Shown here piece by piece: positions 18,401 to 26,554 of a stretch of DNA of 64,000 nt (position 1 is the stretch's first letter; each line of letters starts with the position of its first letter). A program made the translations under genes and the position numbers. This stretch comes from an uncultured Myxococcaceae bacterium (GTDB lineage: Bacteria > Myxococcota_A > Polyangia > Polyangiales > Ga0077539): the NCBI GenBank assembly GCA_945952225.1, contig CAMFHP010000017.1:31972-95971 (forward strand). The letters are read 5' to 3'. The notes below the pieces were generated by a model. That model did not search any database, was not told the origin of the DNA, and worked only from the letters and a program-made list of their open reading frames with translations.

Positions 18401-18590
18401 CGGTGACGAGGCGGCTCTTGCCCACGCCCGCGTTGCCGATGACGGTGACGATCTGGGGCCGTGCCTCGGCGATGGCGCGCGCCACCGCGCTCGTGATCGC
18501 GTCGCGCTCGTGCACGCGGCCGATGAGCGGCGGGCGGCCGATCGGGAGGTTGTCTGCGTCGCGGGCGGCGCCTGCGCGGTCGATGGTCAT
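15474..18590 (-). CDS. AAA-type ATPase with long TPR array and Pro-rich tail
   Basis: A 1038-residue cytoplasmic signalling protein. The N-terminal NTPase (about 20-350) has LIGRVHERD, Walker A GNAGVGKS (52-59), Walker B VLLVFEDIHC (181-190) and a sensor-like LCTARPEL. From about 380 to 850 it is helical, with roughly ten TPR repeats; the ones from about 560 are clear (for example IASSYDDIGYTHWRRG, LNNIALVYQDTG and LNNLGTLHQDLEEH). The last about 190 residues are Pro/Ala-rich. This layout matches the predicted ATPases that in myxobacteria are often fused to, or placed next to, Ser/Thr kinases. It is divergent from such a kinase here, across a 352-nt gap. Start at 18590; no strong ribosome-binding site. 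Confidence 0.87.
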   Translation of the reverse strand: MTIDRAGAARDADNLPIGRPPLIGRVHERDAITSAVARAIAEARPQIVTVIGNAGVGKSRLVTEVIADLAEHYPDLRAYRGIARPDTGLSPAIARILRERFQVAEGADALAQANTVCGQVMDLFGDRRVDEILHFLGAYLGLRAGTTALAEAVDEDPKTFQLVSLAVLRRFFEVDAQRSPVLLVFEDIHCAGPDGVRTLRTLIEQVRGAPIVILCTARPELLTRAHDFTATPRDRHLRVDLAPLSSSESEVLARMLLSPIEHCPSELIETAVRMGGGNPQLLHTLVRIFFDQGVITLDAEGMALIDLDRLSQISLPMSVEDAVHARLASLTPAEREILEWASLMGPVFWLGALVVFGRIRKDPPRLWGGGEDLAPHYRDLLHGLEQREYVTRLSRSTMPGDEEYIFRNSLERERIEKLVPPEDAVEFHQVIAEWLEFRFDDDKRTEEHLDQLARHYEHGNRPLRAARCYKASADLARRRYANQKAIQHYEKALAMFGEHDVKLRLEAHEHLGSVLRTVGRIEDAFKHYHAMLGLAWRLDLKNKGGAAHNLIGRLYRDAGSLDEAMRHFGTGLALFQAAEDQRGIASSYDDIGYTHWRRGAFETAERFLQDGLDRREALGDRHSIALSLNNIALVYQDTGQYKLAREALNRALSLRSDVGDNPGMVITLNNLGTLHQDLEEHETAIGVWRQALELAREIGDRRRQALLMLNIGEGKYRLGETEESIRILSEVEDLCVELGDRFLLAEARRGLGKAYFNHGDMLRAENYLERALELFEQVRSRLHTGIAQRSLAEVLRAYGREDAKGRRAESLFRKALQAFEDLGAEIEIARTGKELAEFLLESPDGRAPSPSIFAEADELRARSEDIFDKIRRDSQAAAATVDPKLTATGPGLNRLRGPSIVPVNAPPSQGVQPSAWAPAPAAPVHFAPIAMPPSATPTTPPVASTTGTHEALDPDELEEVDDDRDTASRTVVAVAPAAPVETPAEPPVARAPSVPPPAQPTAAAPSSPPRPRPSLRAPMPPRTTGEGSPSKPPPRNNG

Positions 18591-18942
18591 CGTTCTGCTT
18601 TCGTTCGTTCTGCGCGGGAGGAGGGTCTGCGCCACCGGGAGCCGTTCCCCGTGTTGGGGGGGCGACGATCGGCCCCCGACCGTTCGTCGCGGGGCCACGC
18701 GCCGTGTGCCCTGCGGGTGCACCGGGCGCTTCGCGTCGCGCCGTGGGCGTGTGCGCGGTCGATGGGGGCCCCGTCGGTCGCCGCGGGGCTTCGATGGAAT
18801 GCCGTGGTCGTTCGAGTCCGCGGTCCCGCGCGGGCGTGAGTGGATACAGCCGATGCGTGCGCGTGTCCACCGTGCGCGTCGCGGTCACCCCTGCGGGTTC
18901 CGTTGACGCCGCGGGCGCATTCGCGACTACCGTACGGGCGTC
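18591..18942. other. Gene-free divergent control region (352 nt)
   Basis: This interval separates the AAA/TPR ATPase (minus) from the kinase (plus). I see no convincing gene. It is GC-rich, has a G-run at 18654-18662 and a candidate promoter for the kinase at its right end. It must hold the promoters for both genes. Confidence 0.5.
18903..18933 (+). promoter_or_regulatory. Putative promoter of the kinase gene (leaderless arrangement)
   Basis: TTGACG (18903-18908), a 19-nt spacer and TACCGT (18928-18933), followed nine nt later by the GTG start codon. No Shine-Dalgarno sequence is present. The spacer is slightly long. Confidence 0.38.
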
Positions 18943-20928
18943 GTGACCGTTCGAGCTGCCGGAGCCAGGATCGGCGCCTACGTACTTCGTGAGCGCCTCG
19001 CGTATGGAGGCATGTCGGAGGTCTTCCTCGCGTCGAGCCCCCGCGGCGAGACCGTGGTGGTGAAGGTGCTCGGCGATCGGCACCGTCGCGATCCGGTGTT
19101 CCGCGAGATCCTGCGGCGCGAGGGGCAGCTCGGGCGCGCCATCGGCCACCCCAACGTGGTGAGCGTGCTCGACGCGGGCGAGCAGGAGGGAGAGCCCTTT
19201 CTCGCGCTGGAGTACGTCGACGGCGTCGACCTCTGGCGCCTGCAACGTGCGCTGCAACACACGATGCGCCGCATGGAGGCCTCGCTCGCGTGCCACGTCG
19301 TGCGGGAGCTCCTCGCGGGCATCGCGCACATCCACGAACTCCGCGGGCCCGATGGGCACGGGCTCATCCACCGCGACGTGTCGCCTTCGAACGTCTTTCT
19401 CTCGCTGCACGGCGATGTGAAGGTCGGCGACCTCGGCATCGCGCTTCAGGCGCGGGCCACGTCGAGCGGGTCGCACCTCGTCGCGGGCGCGCGCCTCGAA
19501 CCCGTGCTCCAGCCCGCCGTGAACCGCGGCAAGACGGGCTACATGGCCGCGGAGCAGCTCCTCGGACAGGCCGTCGACCACCGCGTCGACCTCTTCGCCG
19601 CAGGCGTGGTGCTCGCCGAGGTGCTCACGGGGCGCACGCTCTTCTCCTCCGACGTCGATCCGTCGCGCGTGCTCGCGACGCGGGAGCGCGAGGTCGAGGC
19701 CCTCGTCGACGTGCTCGGAGATCACCCGCCGAGCCTCGTGAGTGTGGTGCTGCGCGCCCTCGCCCGGTCGCCCGCCGAGCGCTTCCAGACCGCCGATGAG
19801 TTTCGCAAGGCGCTCGCCACGCACGCGGGTGATCCGGCGGAGGCGCGTCCGCTCCTCGCGGCGCTGGTGGGGTGGGCGCGCAACGCGGGGCGTCCGAACT
19901 CGCGCACGCAGCTTCCGTCGAGCGACGAGGCCAGCACGCGCGAGCGGGTGGGCGCGGGCAATCGCCCCACGGTGACGGCGCCGGAGACCGCAGCGACGCG
20001 CGAGGTGCCGCCCACGTTCTACGAGATCACGCAGGGCTCGGCGCCGCGCGGACGCTTCACGTGGGCGCGGCTCCTGGAGCTCGCCTTCGCGGGGCGGCTG
20101 CACCCCGACGATGTGCTCGTCGCGCCCGACGGACGGCCCGTGCGCGCGGGAGATCTCCCCGACCTCGCGCCGCACCTCGACACGCGCGGGGCCGAGACCA
20201 GCGAAGTGGCCGCGCAGCCCGCGGACTGGGCCGAGGCCCTCCCCGAGCGGACCTTTCTGCACGCGCTCGCGCGGCTCGTGTTCCGCGAAGACACGGGCGT
20301 GCTCGTGGCTGAGAACCCGCCGCTGCGCCGAGAGGTGTACGTCTTCAAGGGACGGCCCACGCACCTCGCGAGCAACCAGCCCAGCGAGATGATCGGCGAG
20401 TACCTCGTGGCGAACGGTGTGATCCGTCGCGGCGAGCTCGACATGGCCCTCGCGATGCTCCCGCGCTTCGACGGTCGGCTCACGCAGTCGATCGCGCACC
20501 TCGGGCTCCTCGACGAGACGCGCCTCGCGCAGCTCTGCGACGCCCTCGCCCGCGAGCGGCTCCACGAGATCTTCCGCTGGCGTCACGGCACGATGCGCTT
20601 CTTTCACGGCGTCACGCCGCCGCCGAGCTCGCTGCCGCTCACCGTCGATCCCTTCGAGGTGTTGCGACAGGCCGCGCAGCTCGTCGAGAACCCCGCGGAG
20701 CACTTCGACGCCCACCTCGCGCGCCGCGTGGCCGCCGGGGCGGGCCTGAAAGGACTCCATCGTCTCGGACTCGGTCCCGTGGGCGCGGATCTCTTCTCGC
20801 GCGCCGATGGGGTGGTGACCGTGCGCACCCTCGTCGACCGCGTGGCCGGTGAGCGTCGGGTGCCCGCCTCCGAGGTGATGCGGGAGCTCTACCTCCTGGT
20901 GGAGATCCAGGCGCTCGAGCTCCGCTGA
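18943..20928 (+). CDS. Ser/Thr protein kinase with GYF_2-like and DUF4388-like C-terminal domains
   Basis: A 661-residue soluble kinase. The kinase domain spans about 12-310: a shortened glycine loop (LAYGGMSEVFLA), Lys41, HRDVSPSN (143-150) with catalytic Asp145 and Asn150, DLG (163-165) in place of DFG, and TGYMAAEQ. All catalytic residues are present, so it should be active. A linker leads to a stretch (about 357-405, FYEITQGSAPRGRFTWARLLELAFAG) resembling GYF_2-type domains that read linear peptides. The C-terminal part (about 420-600, with LVFREDTGVLVAENPPLRREVYVFKG and PSEMIGEYLVANGVI) matches the DUF4388/PATAN-like fold seen in bacterial signalling proteins. It starts with GTG and faces the divergent AAA/TPR ATPase. 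Confidence 0.9.
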   Translation: MTVRAAGARIGAYVLRERLAYGGMSEVFLASSPRGETVVVKVLGDRHRRDPVFREILRREGQLGRAIGHPNVVSVLDAGEQEGEPFLALEYVDGVDLWRLQRALQHTMRRMEASLACHVVRELLAGIAHIHELRGPDGHGLIHRDVSPSNVFLSLHGDVKVGDLGIALQARATSSGSHLVAGARLEPVLQPAVNRGKTGYMAAEQLLGQAVDHRVDLFAAGVVLAEVLTGRTLFSSDVDPSRVLATREREVEALVDVLGDHPPSLVSVVLRALARSPAERFQTADEFRKALATHAGDPAEARPLLAALVGWARNAGRPNSRTQLPSSDEASTRERVGAGNRPTVTAPETAATREVPPTFYEITQGSAPRGRFTWARLLELAFAGRLHPDDVLVAPDGRPVRAGDLPDLAPHLDTRGAETSEVAAQPADWAEALPERTFLHALARLVFREDTGVLVAENPPLRREVYVFKGRPTHLASNQPSEMIGEYLVANGVIRRGELDMALAMLPRFDGRLTQSIAHLGLLDETRLAQLCDALARERLHEIFRWRHGTMRFFHGVTPPPSSLPLTVDPFEVLRQAAQLVENPAEHFDAHLARRVAAGAGLKGLHRLGLGPVGADLFSRADGVVTVRTLVDRVAGERRVPASEVMRELYLLVEIQALELR

Positions 20929-20940
20929 CGCGCGACGCAA

Positions 20941-20969
20941 TTGCGATCGCGCGCGGAACCCGCTATCCG
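20941..20969 (+). promoter_or_regulatory. Putative sigma-70-like promoter, TTGCGA-N17-TATCCG
   Basis: The best-formed promoter in the window: TTGCGA (20941-20946), exactly 17 nt, then TATCCG (20964-20969). The GTG start of the next gene follows after 10 nt with no ribosome-binding site, implying a leaderless transcript. Confidence 0.5.
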
Positions 20970-20979
20970 AACGCCCGCC

Positions 20980-21606
20980 GTGACCGACCAGTTCACCCCG
21001 CGCACCGTCATCGTCGTCGCGCTCGCGTCGCTCGTCGCGGGCTTCGTCACGGTGTTCGGCGGCGGCATGCTCGCGCTGCGCACGCGGGCCCGCAACGAGC
21101 CCCCCGTCGAGGCGCCCTCGGCCCCCGAGCCCGCGGCGCCCGAAGGTCCTGCCGAGCCCACCGCGCCCGAGAGCGCGACGGCCTCCGAGGCCGCGGGCGA
21201 CGCCGCCGTGGAGTCTCCGGGCTCCGACGATGCGTCGGCACCGGCGACGGCCGCGGGCGGCGTGGTGATCTCTCCGCTCGCGATCTCGCGCTGCTTCGAC
21301 GGCATGGCGCCGACCCCGCTGCCCGCCGAGCGATGCGGTCGCCTCCCCGAGCTCGACGCGCACTTCGCGGGGCGCGCTGCGCAGATTGCGGGCTGCGCAA
21401 ATGGCGCCCACGGCCGTCTCGCCTTCGTGATGGATTTTCGCTTCTCGAACCAGCACGTCAGCGCGTGGGGAGGCCCCGCGAGCACGCTGCCCAACGCGGG
21501 TCCGGTGTCGCTCTGCGTGCGGCGCGTGACGGCGCCGCTGCCCCTCGTGACCATGCCCCACGCCCACGACCGATACGTCGCCACGTACGTCATCGAGTGG
21601 CCCTGA
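20980..21606 (+). CDS. Single-pass membrane protein with Ala/Pro/Glu-rich linker
   Basis: A 208-residue protein with one N-terminal transmembrane helix (about 8-30, TVIVVALASLVAGFVTVFGG), a low-complexity Pro/Ala/Glu linker (about 35-90) and a small C-terminal domain (about 95-208) with four to five Cys residues (RCFDGM, ERCGR, AGCANG, SLCVRR). The last part, RLAFVMDFRFSNQHVSAWGG, faintly recalls AgmX/TonB-type C-terminal folds, but I would not assign it. GTG at 20980 is chosen because it follows a promoter-like sequence at the right distance and places the helix near the N-terminus. It lies between two kinase-like genes in the same direction and is probably part of the same signalling unit. 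Confidence 0.72.
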   Translation: MTDQFTPRTVIVVALASLVAGFVTVFGGGMLALRTRARNEPPVEAPSAPEPAAPEGPAEPTAPESATASEAAGDAAVESPGSDDASAPATAAGGVVISPLAISRCFDGMAPTPLPAERCGRLPELDAHFAGRAAQIAGCANGAHGRLAFVMDFRFSNQHVSAWGGPASTLPNAGPVSLCVRRVTAPLPLVTMPHAHDRYVATYVIEWP

Positions 21607-21709
21607 GCGCGCCGCGGGGGCGCTGTACATCGTCGCCCCGACGGCGGTACGGTCGGGCTCCCGTGCCCACCGCCCGCCAACGAATCCGCGCCGCCGATCG
21701 CGAGGGCGC

Positions 21710-23518
21710 ATGAGCTCCGCGGCGCACTCGACGGAGCCGCCCGCGCGCGGCGCGGTGGTGTTCGATCGCTACCAGCTCGTGATGCGCCTCGGCGACGACG
21801 CCCGCGGCGAGACCTGGCATGGCGAGTCGCTCGATGGAGGCCCGGCCGTCGAGGTGCGCGTGCTCACGAACCCCACGCTGCGCGCGCGCGCCGAGGCCGT
21901 GTGGGAGGCCATCGGCGAGGGGCTGCTGCGCGTGGCCTCCGTCGACGACCTCAACGTCGAGCGCGTGGTCTGCGCCGGGGTCACGAGCTGGGAGGGAGAG
22001 CCCGCGGTCTGCGTGGTCGCAGAGCGCATCGACGGCACCGACCTCTTCGCACACCTCCGCGATCGGGGACGCCTCGACGCGCGCGACGCGCTGGCCATCG
22101 CGCTCCAGGTGGCCGGCGGGCTCAACGCGCTCCATGCGGGCGGCGTGGTGCATGGTGATCTGCGTCCCCAACGCGTGCGGCTCGTGGCGAGCGAGATGAG
22201 CGAAGGGCCGCTGGTGATCCTGAGCGACGTGGGCACCACGAACCTGCTGATCACCGCGGTGCACGACTCGCCCGCGCTGCTCGAAATCGTGAGCCCCGAC
22301 TACGTGGCGCCCGAGCAGATCGAGGGCGAGCCCACGACCGCGGCGACCGACGTGTACGCCGTGGGGCTGCTGCTGTACCGCATGCTCTCGGGGTGCTCCC
22401 CCTTCAACGCGGGCTCGATGCGCGAGCTGCTGATCGCACAGCTCTCGCACGTGCCCGTGGCCCTGCGCGCCCGCGTCGCCGACGTCGACCTGTCGCCGGA
22501 CCTCGAACGCGTCGTGATGCGCTGCCTCGCGAAGCGCCCGCAGGATCGCTTCCCGTCGGCCCGCGCCCTCTACGACGCGCTCGCCGTGTGCCTCGCCGAA
22601 GCGCAGCACACGCGGACCCACGAGCCCGAGGCCGCGCAGCCCTTCGAGCCCGCGCGCTTCGCCGACGACGCGCGCCCGTCGCGGCCGTTTCCCACCGCGA
22701 GCGGCATCACCTCGCGCGGCGTCAGCCTGCTCGAGACGACGGCCTCCACCCCGCCGGAGCCCGTCGCGCCACAGCCCGCGACCGCCACGACCTCGGCGGA
22801 GGCTGCGCCTGCTGCTTCTTCGTCGGTGCCGCCGCGACGTGGCCTCTCGCCCACCGCGATGATGGGCCTCGCCGCCGCGATGATGCTCGCCGCGGGCCTG
22901 CTCCTCGGCTTCACGATCGCGTCGCGTCGACGCCCTGCGATGGTCGCGCCGCGGGCCACGGTCACCGCCTCGACGATCCGCCTCACGGTGCGCTCGCGCG
23001 CGCCCCACGCGACGGTGCTCGTACGCGGACACACGTACCCCGCGCCGCTTCGCATCGAGCTCCCCTCGGGCACCGCGCCCGAGCTCGTCGAGGTGGCCGC
23101 GCCGGGCCTCACCGCGCGCCGCCTCTGGATGGTGCTCGACTGCAACACCGAGGCGCAGATCGACCTCGACGACGCCGCGGAGGCGCCGCCCGCGCAGGCC
23201 GAGGCCCCTCGCCCGTCGGCGCCGGTGGTGCCCCTCAACAGCGCGGTGGTGCAGGCCGAGATCGCGCGTCACGCGGGGCGCATCGAAGACTGTCTCCACC
23301 GCGCGCGGCTGCAGAACCCGACGCTCTCGGGGGCGGTGCCCGTCACCATCGTGATCGCGCCCGACGGACACGTCCGCCGCGCGACGTGGCCCTCGAACGA
23401 ACCCGGTCAGCTCCGTGCGCTCGGCTGCATCACGTCGCAGATCCGTCGGTGGCGCTTTCCCGCGTCGGGCTACGGCGGCGATTTTCTCACCGTGCAGACC
23501 TTCGACCTCGGGCACTGA
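21710..23518 (+). CDS. Degenerate Ser/Thr kinase domain fused through a TM helix to an AgmX/PglI-type domain
   Basis: A 602-residue protein. The cytoplasmic part (about 18-300) has the overall kinase fold (YQLVMRLGDDARGETWHG, VAERIDGTDLFAHL, DYVAPEQIEG, YRMLSGCSPF, RPQDRFPSA). Key residues are altered: the VAIK lysine is Arg50, HRD is HGD (148-150), and the metal-binding Asn is Arg155. The DFG Asp is kept as DVG (173-175). This points to a pseudokinase or weak ATP binder. One helix at about 383-407 is followed by a periplasmic part ending (about 505-602) in an AgmX/PglI-type domain with RIEDCLHRARLQNPTLSG, VTIVIAPDGHV and RRWRFPA. GAGG lies six nt before the ATG. It could relay an envelope state to cytoplasmic partners. 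Confidence 0.87.
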   Translation: MSSAAHSTEPPARGAVVFDRYQLVMRLGDDARGETWHGESLDGGPAVEVRVLTNPTLRARAEAVWEAIGEGLLRVASVDDLNVERVVCAGVTSWEGEPAVCVVAERIDGTDLFAHLRDRGRLDARDALAIALQVAGGLNALHAGGVVHGDLRPQRVRLVASEMSEGPLVILSDVGTTNLLITAVHDSPALLEIVSPDYVAPEQIEGEPTTAATDVYAVGLLLYRMLSGCSPFNAGSMRELLIAQLSHVPVALRARVADVDLSPDLERVVMRCLAKRPQDRFPSARALYDALAVCLAEAQHTRTHEPEAAQPFEPARFADDARPSRPFPTASGITSRGVSLLETTASTPPEPVAPQPATATTSAEAAPAASSSVPPRRGLSPTAMMGLAAAMMLAAGLLLGFTIASRRRPAMVAPRATVTASTIRLTVRSRAPHATVLVRGHTYPAPLRIELPSGTAPELVEVAAPGLTARRLWMVLDCNTEAQIDLDDAAEAPPAQAEAPRPSAPVVPLNSAVVQAEIARHAGRIEDCLHRARLQNPTLSGAVPVTIVIAPDGHVRRATWPSNEPGQLRALGCITSQIRRWRFPASGYGGDFLTVQTFDLGH

Positions 23519-23530
23519 CGGGCGTCGCCC

Positions 23531-24619
23531 TCAGCCGTGCGTGCGCGCGAACTCGCGCATGAAGTCCGCGAGCGTCGACACATCGTCGGGCGACACGGCG
23601 TTGTAGATCGACACGCGGATGCCGCCCACGGAGCGGTGCCCCTTCACGCCGACCATGCCCGCCTTCTCGCACGCGCTCACGAAGCGACCTTCGAGCGCCT
23701 CGTCGGGCAGGCGGAACACCACGTTCATGTGCGAGCGCGCGGCGGGCTCCACGGGGCAGCGGTAGAAGCCCCCGGCCGCGTCGATGGCGCCGTAGAGCGT
23801 CGACGACTTCGTGCGGTTGCGCGCCTCGATGGCGTCGAGTCCGCCGAGGCCCTTGATCCACCGCAGGGTCTCGCGCGCGAGGTAGATCGCGAAGGTCGGC
23901 GGGGTGTTGTAGAGCGAGCGATTCTCCGCGTGCACGCCGTAGCGAAAGACCTTCGGAATGTCCGTGCGGCACCGCGCGAGCACGTCGCGGCGCACGAGCA
24001 CCACGGTGAGCCCCGAGGGCCCCACGTTCTTCTGCGCGCAGGCGTACACGAGCCCGAAGCGCTGCACGTCGAAGCGACGCCAGAGAAAGTCGGAGCTCAT
24101 GTCGGCCACGAGGGGCACGGCGCCGGTGTCGGGCCAGGCGTCGTATTGCGTGCCCTCGATGGTGTTGTTGCTCGTGAGGTGCACGTACGCGGCGTCGGCG
24201 TCGAAGCGGTGGTCGCCCTGCGAAGGAATGCGCGTGTAGCGGCCTTCGAGGTCGGGCCCCGCGGCGCGCGCGCGTCCCACGGTCTTCGCCTCGTCGAAGG
24301 CCCGCTCGCCCCAGTGGCCCGTGACCACGTAGTCGGCGCTGCGGTCGGCCGCGAGGAGGTTCATCGGCACCGTCGCGAACGCGTGGTGCGCGCCGCCGTG
24401 CTGGAGCAGCACCTCGTGCGAGTCACCGAATCCGAGGTGCTCGCGCACGAGGGCGATGGCCTCGTCGTGCACGGCCTCGTAGGCCTTGCCGCGGTGGCTG
24501 TGCTCCATGATCGACATGCCCGTGCCGGCGTAGTCGAGAAGCTCCTCGCGGGCGCGTTCGAGCACGGGGAGCGGGAGGGCCGAGGGCCCGGCGTTGAAGT
24601 TGATCACGCGGTTCGCCAT
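23531..24619 (-). CDS. serC: Phosphoserine aminotransferase SerC
   Basis: PLP enzyme converting 3-phosphohydroxypyruvate and glutamate to phosphoserine. In organisms with DXP-dependent B6 synthesis it also acts on the 4-phosphoerythronate-derived keto acid. The 362 residues match the family. Landmarks are [18 protein letters not shown] at the N-terminus, [35 protein letters not shown] and the PLP-binding Lys197 in [16 protein letters not shown]. The C-terminal [13 protein letters not shown] is also typical. The ATG at 24619 starts directly at the conserved N-terminus. It is divergent from hisZ (77 nt) and converges on the degenerate kinase gene with a 12-nt gap. Confidence 0.96.
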   Translation of the reverse strand: MANRVINFNAGPSALPLPVLERAREELLDYAGTGMSIMEHSHRGKAYEAVHDEAIALVREHLGFGDSHEVLLQHGGAHHAFATVPMNLLAADRSADYVVTGHWGERAFDEAKTVGRARAAGPDLEGRYTRIPSQGDHRFDADAAYVHLTSNNTIEGTQYDAWPDTGAVPLVADMSSDFLWRRFDVQRFGLVYACAQKNVGPSGLTVVLVRRDVLARCRTDIPKVFRYGVHAENRSLYNTPPTFAIYLARETLRWIKGLGGLDAIEARNRTKSSTLYGAIDAAGGFYRCPVEPAARSHMNVVFRLPDEALEGRFVSACEKAGMVGVKGHRSVGGIRVSIYNAVSPDDVSTLADFMREFARTHG

Positions 24620-24696
24620 GAGGGCGGCGAGACTACACACACGGCGCCGAAGCGCTACTTGATCGCCGGGCCCCTTCGCGGCGATGGTCGCGCGCC

Positions 24697-25929
24697 ATGA
24701 GCGCTTCCGACGACGCACCGACGCCTCCGCTGCGCATGAACGTCTCGTCGTTCGCCCTGCCCGCGGGCCTTCGCGACATGCTCCCCGCGCGCGCCGCCAC
24801 GCGACGCAGCCTCGCGCGCGCCGTGATGCAGGCCTTTCAACGACGCGGCTACGACCCCGTGGTGCCGCCCGCATTCGAACGCGAGTCGGTCGTCGCCCGC
24901 GGACTCGGCGGGCGCGCGCGCGTCGACCTCGTGCGCTTCCTCGACCCCGACACCGGCGAGGTGATGGCGCTGCGGCCCGACATGACCCCGCAGATCGCGC
25001 GCATGGTGGCGACGCGCTTCGTGGGCGCGCCGACGCCCATTCGTCTCGCGTACGAGGGCAGCGTGGTGCGACGGCCCCGCGGGCGCTCGCGACGGCAGCG
25101 TCAGGTCGCGCAGGCGGGCATCGAGTGTGTGGGCCTCGCGGGCACCGACGCCGACGCCGAGGTGATCGCCGCGGCGTGCGAGGCCCTTCGCGACGCGGGC
25201 CTCGTCGACGGGGTGTTCGTGGAGCTGGCGCACGCGCGCATTCCGCAGGCCGCCCTCGATGCGGTGCCCGCGCACCTTCGCGACGACGTGGCCGAAGCCC
25301 TCGGGCGAAGGGACCGCGCGACCTGGCGGAGGCTCCTCGGCGCCGACTCCCCGCACGCGCGCCGTCTCGATGCGCTGGCCGATCTCGCGGGCGATCACAC
25401 CGTGCTCGACGACGCGCGGCGCGTGCTCGGTGACGACGCGGCCCCCGCGCTCGACGAACTGGCGTCGGTCTGCGATGCGCTGCGTGCGATGGAGGTGCCC
25501 GCCACCGTGCTCCTCGATCTCGCGGAGCTCCGGGGCGCGGGGTACTACACCGGCGCGCATTTTCAGGTGCTCTGTGAGGGCGCCGGCGACGCGCTCGCTT
25601 CGGGAGGACGCTACGACGAACTCCTCGGACGCTACGGCCGCGCGATGCCTGCGACGGGGTGCGCGATCGACCTCGAAGCGCTCGAAGAGGTGCTCGCCCT
25701 CCGCGGCGTCGCGATGCCCGAGGCCACCCACCTGCGCGTCGTCGTGGCGGGTGCGGTGGAGCACCGGAGGGCGCACGCCGCGCGGCTCCGTCGTGCCGGG
25801 GCCACCGTGGCAGAAGTCGACACGACCGAACGCATCGTGGCGGAACGCTACGCACATGCGCACGGGTATGCGCGCGTCGTGCTCTGCGACGAGCGCGGCG
25901 CGGCCTGCGAACACGAAGTCACGCGCTGA
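24697..25929 (+). CDS. hisZ: ATP phosphoribosyltransferase regulatory subunit HisZ
   Basis: Paralogue of histidyl-tRNA synthetase that activates short-form HisG at the first step of histidine synthesis. The 410 residues include a class II synthetase fold: [19 protein letters not shown] at the start, [17 protein letters not shown] (motif 1/2 region), a divergent motif 2 ([21 protein letters not shown]) and [13 protein letters not shown] with [14 protein letters not shown]. The synthetase's histidine-activation signature is not intact, which supports HisZ. It is longer than many HisZ proteins because the last about 70 residues ([24 protein letters not shown] ...) still resemble the anticodon-binding domain of HisS. 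No hisG is visible nearby, which is unusual but known in scattered pathways. Confidence 0.85.
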   Translation: MSASDDAPTPPLRMNVSSFALPAGLRDMLPARAATRRSLARAVMQAFQRRGYDPVVPPAFERESVVARGLGGRARVDLVRFLDPDTGEVMALRPDMTPQIARMVATRFVGAPTPIRLAYEGSVVRRPRGRSRRQRQVAQAGIECVGLAGTDADAEVIAAACEALRDAGLVDGVFVELAHARIPQAALDAVPAHLRDDVAEALGRRDRATWRRLLGADSPHARRLDALADLAGDHTVLDDARRVLGDDAAPALDELASVCDALRAMEVPATVLLDLAELRGAGYYTGAHFQVLCEGAGDALASGGRYDELLGRYGRAMPATGCAIDLEALEEVLALRGVAMPEATHLRVVVAGAVEHRRAHAARLRRAGATVAEVDTTERIVAERYAHAHGYARVVLCDERGAACEHEVTR

Positions 25930-25996
25930 CAGCCGCGACGGCGTTGTGTATGGAGCGTCTCGTGCACCCACGCACAGCGTCGGCGACGACCCGACC

Positions 25997-26084
25997 GCGA
26001 GGATGGCGGAACTGGCAGACGCACCAGATTTAGGCTCTGGCGCTCGATGAGAGCGTGCGGGTTCAAATCCCGCTCCTCGCACCA
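25997..26084 (+). tRNA. tRNA-Leu (anticodon UAG), CCA encoded
   Basis: A class II tRNA. The acceptor stem GCGAGGA (25997-26003) pairs with TCCTCGC (26074-26080), followed by discriminator A and an encoded CCA. The anticodon stem-loop is ccaga-tttaggc-tctgg, giving UAG, which reads CUA/CUG leucine codons. A long variable arm and the T-arm gcggg-ttcaaat-cccgc complete it. A T5 run follows immediately. Confidence 0.97.
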
Positions 26085-26090
26085 CTTTTT
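26085..26090 (+). terminator. T-run after tRNA-Leu
   Basis: The encoded CCA is followed directly by CTTTTT, one of very few T-runs in this GC-rich window. The folded tRNA's acceptor/T-arm stems could serve as the upstream hairpin. Confidence 0.45.
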
Positions 26091-26150
26091 GAGCACGCCG
26101 CGCGGCCCCGACGAGGGCCTGCGCGCGGCGATGGTTCCCGAGCTCGGCCG

Positions 26151-26156
26151 TATGTT
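26151..26156 (+). promoter_or_regulatory. Putative -10 element of the Hpt-kinase operon
   Basis: TATGTT ends 11 nt before the GTG start of the Hpt gene. No clear -35 or ribosome-binding site is seen. This fits the leaderless pattern of other genes in the window. Confidence 0.3.
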
Positions 26157-26167
26157 ACGGTCGCTCC

Positions 26168-26554
26168 GTGTCGCAACGATTGCCGCCGAACTACGAGCGC
26201 GTACTTCGCGAGCTGCAGGGGGAGTTTCTGGCGCTGCTCCCGGAGCGCGTCGGCGAGCTGCGCTCGGCCCTCACGCTGATCTCCACCGACCCCGCCGCGC
26301 GTGAGGCCGTGCAGCGCCTCGGGCACCGCATTGCGGGCACCGGCGCCACCGTGGGCCTCGACGCGGTGGGCGCGCTCGGCAGCGCGATCGAGCACTACCT
26401 CCTGCACCGATCGCAGATCGACGAGACCGACGCGCGCGTGCTCACCGGCGCCGTCGACGCCCTCGACGCCTGGGTGTCGGGACCGCGCGATGCGCCTCTC
26501 GACCTCGACGATCCGCGCGTCAAGGCGCTGCGCGCCCGCGAGGGGGTGTCGTGA
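26168..26554 (+). CDS. Histidine phosphotransfer (Hpt) domain protein
   Basis: A 128-residue all-helical protein consisting of a single Hpt-like domain. The predicted phosphoacceptor is His53 in RLGHRIAGTGATVGLDAVG, which follows the Hpt pattern of a His followed by a short residue, Lys/Ala, Gly and a Gly-rich turn. Hpt proteins shuttle phosphoryl groups between receiver domains in phosphorelays. Its stop codon overlaps the start of the next gene (GTGA), so the two are translationally coupled, and the partner carries a receiver domain. That arrangement makes the downstream kinase-REC protein the most likely phosphotransfer partner. No sensor histidine kinase is nearby. The start is GTG. Confidence 0.82.
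   Translation: MSQRLPPNYERVLRELQGEFLALLPERVGELRSALTLISTDPAAREAVQRLGHRIAGTGATVGLDAVGALGSAIEHYLLHRSQIDETDARVLTGAVDALDAWVSGPRDAPLDLDDPRVKALRAREGVS

Noticed and set aside
16018..21711. A very long minus-strand open frame (about 1900 codons) crossing several genes
   Set aside because: It runs antisense or out of frame to genes with clear kinase, ATPase and TPR motifs. Its translation is Arg/His/Pro-rich with no domain, as expected for GC-rich shadow frames.
21710..23518. An ordinary active Ser/Thr kinase
   Set aside because: The anchoring Lys and metal-binding Asn are replaced by Arg and HRD is HGD, so normal catalysis is unlikely.
24697..25929. Histidyl-tRNA synthetase (HisS)
   Set aside because: Motif 2 and histidine-binding signatures are degenerate; the overall pattern fits HisZ better.
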